A stretch of DNA of 37,496 bases from Gordoniibacillus kamchatkensis. Lineage in GTDB: Bacteria > Bacillota > Bacilli > Paenibacillales > NBRC-103111. This document shows, in pieces, positions 8,367 to 15,707 of the stretch. The position numbers and the translations under genes are program-made. Below the pieces are notes generated by a model. It worked only from the letters and a program-made list of their open reading frames with translations. It searched no databases and had not been told where the DNA came from. Numbering within the stretch: the stretch's first letter is position 1; each line of letters opens with the position of its first letter. The stretch lies in contig NZ_JXAK01000061.1 of the NCBI RefSeq assembly GCF_000829455.1, forward strand, positions 1-37,496, given 5' to 3'.

Positions 8367-8852
8367 GTGCTGATCGCCATCCTGATCTTCGTCATCCTGA
8401 TTTGCGCGCTGTTGCTGTTTTCGCTGCGATATGCCCGGACCGTCCTGCATCCCGCCGAAATCGTCGTCAACTGGCTGATGTTTGGAGCCGTATCCGAGCA
8501 TTGGTATTATGTCATCGCACTGCTTTGGCACCTGATTTATTTTGATAAAAATCTGATTATCATGTCCATTATTATTTTAACTGAGGTCATCTTGATCCCC
8601 AGTTTATTCGTATGGGCTCTGTTCAGCTGGTTTAATCGCAGCTTAAGCGCGTATCAAAAAACGATGATGATTGCCTGGTGGTTCATTTTGGCGTCGGGAG
8701 CGAAGTATGCCCTTCATGCGCTTGGGCTGACGACTTATGTCCGGTGGCACCAGGGAATGATGTTGGCAGACGAATTTTCGAGGTTGATCGCAACGCTGGC
8801 CTTCGCTCATTTGTATCGTAATCTGCTGCGCAGAGAAGGAAATTTACGATGA
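8367..8852 (+). CDS. Hypothetical membrane protein, 161 aa
   Basis: Strongly hydrophobic, with about four membrane segments: residues 2-20, 30-50 or so, 64-84 and 98-118. It has no recognised domain. The start is doubtful: GTG at 8367 has no ribosome binding site, and an in-frame stop at 8355 rules out a longer form, so the 5' end may have been lost. It overlaps the next gene by ATGA, which implies translational coupling. The pair resembles small membrane-protein pairs common in spore-forming Firmicutes. Function unknown. Confidence 0.55.
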   Translation: MLIAILIFVILICALLLFSLRYARTVLHPAEIVVNWLMFGAVSEHWYYVIALLWHLIYFDKNLIIMSIIILTEVILIPSLFVWALFSWFNRSLSAYQKTMMIAWWFILASGAKYALHALGLTTYVRWHQGMMLADEFSRLIATLAFAHLYRNLLRREGNLR

Positions 8853-9112
8853 ATTTTCCGCACCGGTTTGACGCTAACGAATGGTTCATCATCATTGCAA
8901 GTGTTTTCATATATACCCTGATCTTCTTTTTGCCCAAACGCTTCCCAATCTCGCTAAGCATATTCTTTTGGCTGTTCAACCTGTATATCGCCAACTTTGC
9001 GGATTTTATGATCGCAACCAAGCCGCTTGATTTATACGATATCAACGACGGGCCGGAATACGAATTCTTCGACCTGCTGATTTATGTGCTGCTGTATGCT
9101 CCGAGGGGTTGA
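8849..9112 (+). CDS. Small membrane protein, CBO0543-like, probably truncated
   Basis: 87 residues with two or three membrane segments, then a conserved-looking IND..PEYEFFDLLIYV stretch. It resembles the N-terminal part of CBO0543-family membrane proteins, from memory only. Those continue for several more helices, whereas this frame ends abruptly at YAPRG. No continuation was found in the other frames, so a 3' deletion is likely. Start ATG overlaps the preceding stop. Confidence 0.5.
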   Translation: MNFPHRFDANEWFIIIASVFIYTLIFFLPKRFPISLSIFFWLFNLYIANFADFMIATKPLDLYDINDGPEYEFFDLLIYVLLYAPRG

Positions 9113-9153
9113 CTCTTTGTTCCCCCGCCGTGCGTTGAATATTTTGATGCAAT

Positions 9154-9188
9154 GACCGGAATTCCTTGAAAAATAAGGAGTTCCGGTC
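9154..9188 (+). terminator. Terminator-like hairpin
   Basis: GACCGGAATTCC and GGAGTTCCGGTC pair over 12 positions (one G-U) around TTGAAAAATAA. Only a weak T-rich tail follows (TATTGCTTTATT). Confidence 0.5.
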
Positions 9189-9257
9189 TATTGCTTTATT
9201 TGTATATCAAGTTGCCTCAGCAAATCCTTCCAACACGAACGTTTGATATACTAAATA

Positions 9258-9271
9258 CAAACGAATGTTCG
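9258..9271. promoter_or_regulatory. Possible LexA (SOS) box
   Basis: On the minus strand this reads CGAACATTCGTTTG, close to the Gram-positive LexA box pattern CGAAC-N4-GTTYG. It lies after a TATACT -10-like hexamer (9247-9252) and just before a ribosome binding site (GGGAGG) and the ATG at 9282. It now precedes a transposase fragment, so it may have belonged to a displaced damage-inducible gene. Confidence 0.3.
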
Positions 9272-9281
9272 GGAGGTTGAC

Positions 9282-9590
9282 ATGGCTCAACAAGAAGTGA
9301 TGACACTTGACCACCAACCAATCAAGTTCAATGTAAAGGATAATCCTGATCACTTGAAGTGGCTGCATACGATGATTTCCAACGCCAAAACCTTTATTGG
9401 CGCACATTTCACGGATTAGATTCCAAGCATCTGCAATCCTATTTGAATGAATTCTGCTTTCGAACCAATCGTCGGCAGTTTGGAGGTCAGATGTTTAACC
9501 GTTTGCTAACTGCTTATATCTCTACCGATACCATCACCTACGGCGATCTGACCGCAAAGGTTTAGTAGCGGTGCTAACTTGATATTCAAA
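9282..9590 (+). pseudogene. IS1595-family (ISXO2-like) transposase remnant
   Basis: C-terminal third of an ISXO2-like DDE transposase. The first frame reads IKFNVKDNPDHLKWLHTMIS and stops at 9417. The continuation TFHGLDSKHLQSYLNEFC to LTAKV (stop at 9567) is in another frame, so one base was lost near 9400. The N-terminal catalytic region is absent, so it is inactive. The last 76 bases, including 3' flank, recur at 10734-10809. Confidence 0.75.
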
Positions 9591-9680
9591 AAGAAAAAAA
9601 TGTTTAAGTATCGTATCCAAACTTTTTTCGGGAATAGCAATCCTTGAGAAATCTGTTCACATGTCTCATGCTAAAATATA

Positions 9681-9690
9681 GTTCGTGAAC
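9681..9690. promoter_or_regulatory. Palindromic operator-like site, MarR type
   Basis: GTTCGTGAAC is a near-perfect palindrome upstream of the MFS remnant, with a second GTTCAC at about 9655. Such sites before EmrB-type exporters are often bound by MarR-family repressors. No marR gene remains here, so this is inference. Confidence 0.35.
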
Positions 9691-9723
9691 AACGAAAAAT
9701 GCAACTGCGGAAGGAGTAACCAA

Positions 9724-9858
9724 GTCGCGAAAATAAAGAAAAATAATTTGGGACTTATCTTCGTGGGACTGATGCTGGGCTTGTTTATTGCGTCCGTTGA
9801 CAATACCTGGTACATGTCAGCACTACACGCGCTAACGTTCAATCAGACAGACGGATAG
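9724..9858 (+). pseudogene. MFS transporter remnant (DHA2/EmrB-like N-terminus)
   Basis: After a good site (GGAAGGAG, about 9709) the frame reads VAKIKKNNLGLIFVGLMLGL then FIASVDNT, the first helix and motif of DHA2-type drug exporters. The expected start codon is GTC, not GTG. Homology ends after DNT, and the frame stops at 9858 after unrelated residues, so about 95 percent of the gene is missing. Confidence 0.55.
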
Positions 9859-9886
9859 TATTGAAAAAAACTAAAGGAGAATGAAA

Positions 9887-10432
9887 ATGAGAAAAGTAGT
9901 TGTATCTGAGTTTGTATCGCTGGATGGCGTCATGGAGAAGCCACAGTGGACGGTCCAATTCCGTAGTAAGGAAACAAAGCAATTCAAGTTCGATGAACTG
10001 AAAGCAAGCGACGCTCTTCTGCTTGGACGCGAAACGTATGTTGAATTTGCAGCGGCCTGGCCTAATATGATCGAGCAAGAAGGGGAATATGGCCGGATGA
10101 TGAACGGTTACCCCAAGTACGTGGTTTCAACAACCCTGGAAAAAGTGGAATGGAACAATTCATCGCTGATCAAGGGCAATATCACGGAGGAAATATCCAA
10201 GCTGAAGCGGCAGCCTGGCAAGGATATCTTGGTATTTGGCAGCTGCGCGCTCGTTCAAACGCTGATGCAGCTTGACCTCATCGACGAATATCGGCTCATG
10301 GTTTTCCCAGTTGTGGTTGGAAACGGAAAACGTCTCTTTGGCGAAGGGATCGATAAGAAAGTGCTGAAACTGGCGGAAACAAAGACATTCGGTTCAGGTG
10401 TCGTTGTTCTGACTTATCTTCCGGAAAGATAA
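9887..10432 (+). CDS. Dihydrofolate reductase-like (RibD C-terminal domain) protein
   Basis: 181 residues, RibD C-terminal/DHFR-like fold, similar to the YwjB/YyaP group. It opens with RKVVVSEFVSLDGVM, followed by ASDALLLGRETYVEFAAAW, a glycine-containing ILVFGSCALVQTL segment and a final beta strand GVVVLTYLPER. Members bind NADPH, but the physiological substrate is generally unknown. The ATG at 9887 is chosen because AAAGGAG (9874-9879) is too close to the ATG at 9881. It stands alone between transposon remnants and looks like accessory cargo. Confidence 0.85.
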   Translation: MRKVVVSEFVSLDGVMEKPQWTVQFRSKETKQFKFDELKASDALLLGRETYVEFAAAWPNMIEQEGEYGRMMNGYPKYVVSTTLEKVEWNNSSLIKGNITEEISKLKRQPGKDILVFGSCALVQTLMQLDLIDEYRLMVFPVVVGNGKRLFGEGIDKKVLKLAETKTFGSGVVVLTYLPER

Positions 10433-10557
10433 GATTGATCAGGAAATCAATTACGAGCTTGCGGGAAAACCGTCTTTCGGCAACATGGCGTGATGCTGAC
10501 GGACTGAAGACTAATTTCCAGTTACTGACTTGAACTGCGTAGGTCATGATAAGAAAA

Positions 10558-10590
10558 ACCGTCAGGGAAGTTTGCCCTGGCGGTCCTTTT
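10558..10590. terminator. Bidirectional terminator
   Basis: ACCGTCAGGG and CCCTGGCGGT form a 10-pair stem with loop AAGTTTG. CCTTTT follows on the + strand and GGTTTTTCTT on the minus strand, so it can end both the DHFR-like gene and the minus-strand remnant. Confidence 0.7.
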
Positions 10591-10712
10591 GAGTTTGGAG
10601 GAAATCCGAAACACTGTATTCGTACCCATGCACTCCTTTATCATACTCCGGGTACATCTCTCCTCCACACTGTTCACATGCGAATTTAGACGGGACACTT
10701 GGTCTCCACCAT
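10562..10712 (-). pseudogene. Remnant of a small zinc-ribbon-like gene
   Basis: Reading leftward, MVETKCP continues in another frame as SKFACEQCGGEMYPEYDKGV then HGYEYSVSDF and stops at 10562. A CxxC plus an upstream Cys suggests a small zinc ribbon. The two parts join if one extra base near 10694 is removed. No ribosome binding site is seen, and an IS fragment borders its 5' side. I cannot name the family. Confidence 0.35.
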
Positions 10713-10733
10713 CCATACGGTCAAAATCATGCA

Positions 10734-10809
10734 TATATCTCCACCGATACCATCACCTACGGCGATCTGACCACAAAGGTTTAGCAGCGTAGCTAACTTG
10801 ATATTCAAA
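10734..10809 (+). mobile_element. Second copy of IS1595-type element 3' end
   Basis: 76 bases matching 9515-9590 with five substitutions, in the same orientation. It covers the last transposase codons, the stop and the flank ending GATATTCAAA. The two copies bracket the DHFR-like gene. Confidence 0.75.
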
Positions 10810-10914
10810 TTACTTTATTGTTACTGCCAATGCATAATGTCCATCAGTTGACGGCGTAAGTTGTCCTGAAGGTGACAGACAAGCTGCTCGCTCGTTACGA
10901 AGAGAAAGGGAGAA
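10810..10914. other. Intergenic, nothing clear
   Basis: No gene, promoter or repeat recognised. The TGACAGACAAGC region could belong to the end of the adjacent mobile-element remnant. Confidence 0.3.
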
Positions 10915-11157
10915 TCACGATAATTCTCCCTGGATGACTCGCTTGATCATATGATCGTCGATGATGCGATGTTTGTTCTGCGAACCGTAGATTAAAGCGT
11001 GTGTACAAACTTTGTTGATCAGTCTTGCGGCATCGCTCGAGAAGCGGAAAATGTCATAGACCGCTCCTTCGGCGAAAATGTCATGATCCGCGCCAGCGAA
11101 CGCCACAGCGAATCCGCGATGGATGTTAAGCACCCGAGCAAATAAATGAATACGCAA
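10915..11157 (-). pseudogene. C-terminal remnant of ExeA/TnsC-like transposition ATPase
   Basis: Minus-strand frame ending SSDAARLINKVCTHALIYGS then QNKHRIIDDHMIKRVIQGELS, the characteristic C-terminus of ExeA-like AAA ATPases that accompany Mu/Tn7-like transposases in Firmicutes. The Walker motifs and most of the ATPase core are absent. The first 30 or so residues after the ATG are not recognisable, so this is a 5'-truncated fragment. Confidence 0.6.
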
Positions 11158-11235
11158 GCCGGTTACTCCGGAGAATCGGAATGTCCGAGCCCCGAGCGAA
11201 CTCTGCCGAACAGCGGCATCTAGGCAAAATTACTG

Positions 11236-11295
11236 TTGACACACGCGAGCGATCAGTTCTACAATAAATGTGTAAACGATTACGTAATCGATTAC
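11236..11295 (+). promoter_or_regulatory. fuc operon promoter with double LacI-type operator
   Basis: TTGACA (11236-11241), an 18-base spacer and TACAAT (11260-11265) form a strong promoter. Six bases later, GTAAACGATTAC (11272-11283) and the perfect palindrome GTAATCGATTAC (11284-11295) abut; together they form a 24-base imperfect palindrome. Central CG and position at the start site indicate repression by a LacI-family protein. TGTAAACGATTACG also differs from the CcpA cre consensus at only one position. Confidence 0.75.
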
Positions 11296-11369
11296 ACACG
11301 AACGTACGATACCATCTTCTAGGTACTTCCCACACCACTTTACTCCCCCACCAGAAAAGAGGCGCCGAT

Positions 11370-11809
11370 ATGCTGAAGGGAATCCCGAGCGTGCTCTCCC
11401 CGGAGCTGCTGAAAATTATGATGGAGATGGGGCATGGCGACGAGCTTGTGCTCGGCGATGGCAATTTTCCTGCGGCAAGCTGCGCCAGACGGCTCGTGCG
11501 GGCTGACGGCCACGGCGTGCCGGCGCTTTTGGATGCTCTGCTTCGCTTTTTTCCGCTCGATCCGCTTGTGCAAGCGCCCGTCACCGTGATGCGGGTTGAC
11601 CCCGACGACCCGGCTGTTCCAATTATTTGGGACGAATACCGGGACATCGTGCGCCGGCGCGAAGGCGAGCGGCACCAGATGCAAGAGCTGGAGCGGGCGC
11701 CTTTTACGACAAATGCAAAAACGCTTACGCCGTCGTCGCTACCGGCGAAGGCGCGCTGTACGCCAACGTCATTGTCAGGAAAGGCATCGTCGGTTCTTCC
11801 GGCGAATAG
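11370..11809 (+). pseudogene. fucU: FucU/RbsD-type sugar mutarotase, frameshifted
   Basis: Mutarotase family that interconverts sugar anomers before isomerisation. The first frame gives MLKGIPSVLSPELLKIMMEM, GHGDELVLGDGNFPAA and RADGHGVPALLDALL, all FucU hallmarks. After MQELER near 11696 it leaves the family, and AFYDKCKNAYAVVATGEGAL to a stop at 11809 follows in another frame. A single missing base explains this. Both halves are well preserved, so a recent mutation or a sequencing error is likely. Start: ATG at 11370 after AAGAGG. First gene of the fucU-fucI-kinase operon. Confidence 0.85.
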
Positions 11810-11853
11810 CTTTTACCTATACTTACTACTACACTTGACAGGAGTGAACGTTC

Positions 11854-13647
11854 ATGGAACGTTATCAAATCGGCAACCGCTTGCAAGGCTCGATGCCCAA
11901 AATCGGCATCCGTCCGGTCATCGACGGCAGAAGAGGCGGCATCCGCGAATCGCTGGAAGACGTCACGATGAATATGGCGAAGACGGTAGCCGCTTTCCTT
12001 AGCGAGAACTTGAAGCATTCGAACGGGCTTGACGTCGAATGCGTCGTCGCCGACACGTGCATCGGCGGCGTCGCCGAAGCCGCTCAGGCGGAGGAGAAGT
12101 TCGCCCGCGCGGGGGTAGGTGTGACGATTACCGTTACGCCGTCCTGGTGCTACCCGACGGAAACGATGGATACCGATCCGCACCGGCCGAAGGCGATCTG
12201 GGGTTTTAACGGCACCGAGCGGCCGGGAGCCGTTTATTTGGCTGCCGCCCTCGCCGCCCACAACCAGAAAGGGCTGCCCGCGTTCAGCATTTACGGCAAA
12301 GACGTGCAGGATATGGGCGACGGCTCCATTCCCGAAGACGTGCAGGCGAAGCTGCTGCAATTCGCCAAAGCCGGCTTGGCCGTAGCGACGATACGCGGCA
12401 AATCGTATTTGTCGATGGGCTCGGTATCGATGGGGATCGCCGGTTGTATCGTCGACGAAACGTTCTTCCAGGACTATCTCGGCATGCGCAACGAGTATGT
12501 CGATATGAGCGAATTCATCCGCCGCATGGAGCGCGGCATCTACGATCACGACGAGTATGAGAAGGCGCTGAAATGGACGAAGGAGAACTGCCGTCCCGGG
12601 CGCGACGTCAATCCTCCGAATCTGAAGCGGACCGACGAGCAGAAGGAGCAGGACTGGGAAACCGTCGTGAAAATGACGCTGATCGCCCGCGACATGATGA
12701 TCGGCAACCCGAAGCTGGCCGAGATGGGCTACGGCGAAGAGGCGCTCGGCCGCAACGCGCTCGCTGCTGGCTTCCAAGGCCAGCGGGCGTGGACGGATCA
12801 TTTCCCGAACGGCGATTTCATGGAGGCGATCCTGACCAGCTCGTTCGACTGGAACGGCATTCGCGAGCCGTTCATGCTGGCTACGGAAAATGATACGTTG
12901 AACGGCATTACGATGCTGCTGGGCCATTTGCTTACCGATGCGGCGCAAATTTTTGCCGACGTTCGCACGTATTGGAGCCCCGATGCGGTGAAGCGCGTCA
13001 CCGGCCATGAATTGGCAGGCCGCGCGGCAAACGGCATAATCCATTTGATCAACTCCGGCCCGGCCGCTTTGGACGGCACTGGCAGACAAACGAAGAACGG
13101 GCAGCCGGCCATGAAGCCGTTCTGGGAAATTACAGACGATGAAGTGAAAGCGTGCCTGGAGGCGACGCAGTGGTGTCCGGCCGTCGACTTCTTCCGCGGC
13201 GGCGGCTACTCCACCGACTTTACGACGCGCGAGGGTATGCCTGTCACGATGGCCAGAATCAACCTGATCAAAGGTCTCGGCCCCGTGCTGCAGCTGGCCG
13301 AAGGCTATACGGTCGAACTTCCGGACGACGTTCACGCCAAGCTGGATGAGCGTTCCAACCCGACTTGGCCGACGACGTGGTTCGTGCCGAATTTGACGGG
13401 GCAAGGCGCTTTCAAGGATGTATATTCCGTTATGAACAACTGGGGTTCCAACCATGCTGCGCTCAGCTACGGCCATATCGGCGATCGGCTCATTACGCTC
13501 GCCTCCATGCTGCGCATACCGGTGTGCATGCACAACGTGTCCGAGGAGCGGGTGTTCCGTCCGAGCGCATGGACCGCGTTCGGCGTTCTGGAGCCGGTTG
13601 GAGCCGATTACCGCGCTTGTGCGAACTTTGGACCGCTGTACCGCTAA
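11854..13647 (+). CDS. fucI: L-fucose isomerase / D-arabinose isomerase
   Basis: Cytoplasmic, metal-dependent aldose-ketose isomerase, 597 residues (about 590 in E. coli FucI). The family converts L-fucose to L-fuculose and also D-arabinose to D-ribulose. The metal ligands of E. coli FucI (Glu337, Asp361, His528) correspond to Glu345 (ATEND), Asp369 (ADVRTYWSP) and His534 (NNWGSNHAA). [20 protein letters not shown] and [13 protein letters not shown] are also typical. The site ACAGGAG precedes the ATG by about 8 bases. Next to a ribulokinase and with no fuculokinase or fuculose-phosphate aldolase in the window, D-arabinose is the more likely substrate. Confidence 0.95.
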   Translation: MERYQIGNRLQGSMPKIGIRPVIDGRRGGIRESLEDVTMNMAKTVAAFLSENLKHSNGLDVECVVADTCIGGVAEAAQAEEKFARAGVGVTITVTPSWCYPTETMDTDPHRPKAIWGFNGTERPGAVYLAAALAAHNQKGLPAFSIYGKDVQDMGDGSIPEDVQAKLLQFAKAGLAVATIRGKSYLSMGSVSMGIAGCIVDETFFQDYLGMRNEYVDMSEFIRRMERGIYDHDEYEKALKWTKENCRPGRDVNPPNLKRTDEQKEQDWETVVKMTLIARDMMIGNPKLAEMGYGEEALGRNALAAGFQGQRAWTDHFPNGDFMEAILTSSFDWNGIREPFMLATENDTLNGITMLLGHLLTDAAQIFADVRTYWSPDAVKRVTGHELAGRAANGIIHLINSGPAALDGTGRQTKNGQPAMKPFWEITDDEVKACLEATQWCPAVDFFRGGGYSTDFTTREGMPVTMARINLIKGLGPVLQLAEGYTVELPDDVHAKLDERSNPTWPTTWFVPNLTGQGAFKDVYSVMNNWGSNHAALSYGHIGDRLITLASMLRIPVCMHNVSEERVFRPSAWTAFGVLEPVGADYRACANFGPLYR

Positions 13648-13675
13648 TTTTGCTTGAACTGATGGAGGTTATCCC

Positions 13676-15352
13676 ATGCCTGAAGCGGCGAAAAAGCTAT
13701 ATACGATAGGAATCGATTACGGGACCGAATCGGGACGCGCCGTGCTCGTTGATATCCGCACCGGGCGGGAGGAGGCCGTGCATGTGACGCGCTACCGTCA
13801 CGGCGTCATCGACGAGGCGCTTCCCGCAGGCGGCCGGAAGCTGGAGCCAGACTGGGCGCTGCAGCATCCGGAAGATTATGTGGAGGTGCTGCGCACGTCG
13901 GTTCCCGCTGTCGTCCAGGAAGCCGGCATCGATCCGGCGCAGGTGATCGGGATCGGGATCGATTTTACGGCGTGCACGATGCTGCCCGTCGACTCGCAGC
14001 TGCGGCCGCTCTGCCTGAAAGACGAATGGCATGGCCGTCCCCACGCCTGGGTGAAGCTGTGGAAGCACCATGCGGCGCAGGACGAAGCGACGGCGATCAA
14101 CCGCTTGGCGGAAGAGCGCAGGGAACCGTGGCTGAACCGGTACGGCGGCAAGCTGTCCTCGGAATGGATGCTGGCCAAAAGCTTGCAAATATTGAACGAG
14201 GATCCGGACATTTACGCCGCAGCGGATCTGTTCGTCGAGGCGGCCGACTGGATCGTCGCGCAGATGACCGGAGAAGTGCGGCGCAACAGCTGCACGGCCG
14301 GCTATAAATCGGTCTGGCACAAAACCGGCGGCTACCCGTCCAAAGAGTTTTTGGCGGAGCTGCATCCGGGGCTGGCAGATCTGTATACGACGAAGCTGCG
14401 CGGGGAAATTTATCCATTAGGCAGCCGGGCGGGCAATCTGTTGCCGCAAATGGCAGAGCAAATGAAGCTCAAGCCTGGAATCGCGGTGGCCGTCGGCAAT
14501 ATCGATGCGCATGCCGCCGTGCCTGCCGTCGGGGTCGTCTCCCCCGGCAAAATGGTCATGGTGATGGGCACGTCGACTTGCCACATGCTGCTGGCTGAGG
14601 AAGAGAAAGAAGTCGAAGGCATTTGCGGCGTCGTGGAAGACGGCATCGTGCCGGGCATGTTCGGGTATGAAGCGGGCCAATCGGCGGTCGGCGACATTTT
14701 CGCCTGGTTCGTGGATGAATCCGTTCCCGCTTACATTCGGGACGAAGCCAAGCAGCGCGGCGTATCCGTGCACGAGCTGCTGGAGGAGAAGGCGTCGGCG
14801 CTTCGGCCCGGCGAAAGCGGACTGCTCGCGCTCGACTGGCATAACGGCAACCGCTCGCCGCTCATGGACGCCAATTTGAGCGGGGTCATGCTGGGCATGA
14901 CGCTCAGCACGAAGCCCGAAGAGATGTACCGGGCGCTCTTGGAAGCGACGGCGTTTGGCACGCGCACGATCGTCGAGGCGTTCCGCCGCGGCGGCATCGA
15001 AGTAAGCGAGCTGTACGCTTGCGGCGGCTTGCCGAAGCGCAACAAGCTGCTGATGCAAATTTACGCCGATGTCAACAATATGGAAATCAAGCTGTCCGAT
15101 ACGGAGCTGACGCCCGCCATCGGGGCGGCGATGTTTGCCGCGGTCGTGGCCGGCAAAGAGGCTGGCGGCTACGATTCGCTCGCGGAGGCGGCCGATCATA
15201 TGGCGCGGCTGAAGGACGAAACCGTGCGCCCGATTCCGGAGAACGTCGCCGTTTACGAGCAGCTGTATGCCGAATACAAGCGGCTGAGCGACCTGTTCGG
15301 CAAAGATGCGGACAGCGTCATGAAGCGGGTGCGGCAGCTGCGAAACGCGTGA
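13676..15352 (+). CDS. araB: Ribulokinase (FGGY family)
   Basis: FGGY carbohydrate kinase of the ribulokinase type, 558 residues, the usual AraB length. It phosphorylates ribulose at O5 with ATP. It shows [16 protein letters not shown] at the N-terminus, the AraB-like [13 protein letters not shown] and [10 protein letters not shown], the ATP-domain phosphate motif [26 protein letters not shown] and the late glycine motif [10 protein letters not shown]. coli AraB accepts both D- and L-ribulose, so with FucI it could turn D-arabinose into D-ribulose 5-phosphate; this is inferred. The araA and araD genes expected for L-arabinose are absent. It lies 28 bases after fucI and is the last gene of the operon. 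Confidence 0.93.
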   Translation: MPEAAKKLYTIGIDYGTESGRAVLVDIRTGREEAVHVTRYRHGVIDEALPAGGRKLEPDWALQHPEDYVEVLRTSVPAVVQEAGIDPAQVIGIGIDFTACTMLPVDSQLRPLCLKDEWHGRPHAWVKLWKHHAAQDEATAINRLAEERREPWLNRYGGKLSSEWMLAKSLQILNEDPDIYAAADLFVEAADWIVAQMTGEVRRNSCTAGYKSVWHKTGGYPSKEFLAELHPGLADLYTTKLRGEIYPLGSRAGNLLPQMAEQMKLKPGIAVAVGNIDAHAAVPAVGVVSPGKMVMVMGTSTCHMLLAEEEKEVEGICGVVEDGIVPGMFGYEAGQSAVGDIFAWFVDESVPAYIRDEAKQRGVSVHELLEEKASALRPGESGLLALDWHNGNRSPLMDANLSGVMLGMTLSTKPEEMYRALLEATAFGTRTIVEAFRRGGIEVSELYACGGLPKRNKLLMQIYADVNNMEIKLSDTELTPAIGAAMFAAVVAGKEAGGYDSLAEAADHMARLKDETVRPIPENVAVYEQLYAEYKRLSDLFGKDADSVMKRVRQLRNA

Positions 15353-15374
15353 CGAAGGAAGGACGTTTCATAGC

Positions 15375-15413
15375 AAAAAGGTGCTTTCCGCCTGGCGGTG
15401 AAAGCACCTTTTT
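15375..15413 (+). terminator. Strong terminator after ribulokinase
   Basis: AAAAAGGTGCTTTC and GAAAGCACCTTTTT pair, with CGCC/GGCG extending the stem at its top. It lies 23 bases after the stop codon. Confidence 0.9.
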
Positions 15414-15466
15414 CCATGCACATTTTGCCCCGGCATTCGACATCGTTGTGTTATAGTAAATTGAAC

Positions 15467-15673
15467 TCAGGCTGCCCAACAAAGCGGGGCTCCGCTGCGG
15501 ATCTAAGAATGTGGGTCTCCGGCTTCCTCGAACTCGTGTTCCAATGAAATAGAAAACATGGCGGGAACACGAGTTGAAAGGCTGATGTTTACGAGGCGAG
15601 TTTTGCTACGCAAAACTTGTTGCTCTCCGCCCCACATTCCCATCCTCCACTCCGCCTTTCTCGGGCAGCCTGA
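15467..15673. repeat. Composite hairpin element, copy 1 (about 207 bp)
   Basis: Imperfect terminal inverted repeats start TCAGGCTGCC and end GGGCAGCCTGA; the arms are about 50 bases (AATGTGGG against CCCCACATT inside). Two perfect inner hairpins lie within: AACTCGTGTTCC/GGAACACGAGTT (15531-15575) and AGTTTTGC-TAC-GCAAAACT (15599-15617). No protein is encoded. Copy 2 is at 23651. It looks like a MITE-like or structured-RNA repeat. It fills the gap before the kinase gene. Confidence 0.7.
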
Positions 15674-15707
15674 AGTTCTCCAGTTCTAGCGAAGCGGGGA
15701 AACGATC

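Noticed and set aside
8193-8531. Minus-strand 112-codon frame
   Set aside because: Only its last 25 or so residues look protein-like, it has no ribosome binding site, and it overlaps the + strand membrane protein. Mentioned only as a possible remnant.
11854-15352. Classical L-fucose catabolic operon
   Set aside because: No fuculokinase, fuculose-phosphate aldolase or fucosidase is visible, and the kinase is clearly of ribulokinase type.
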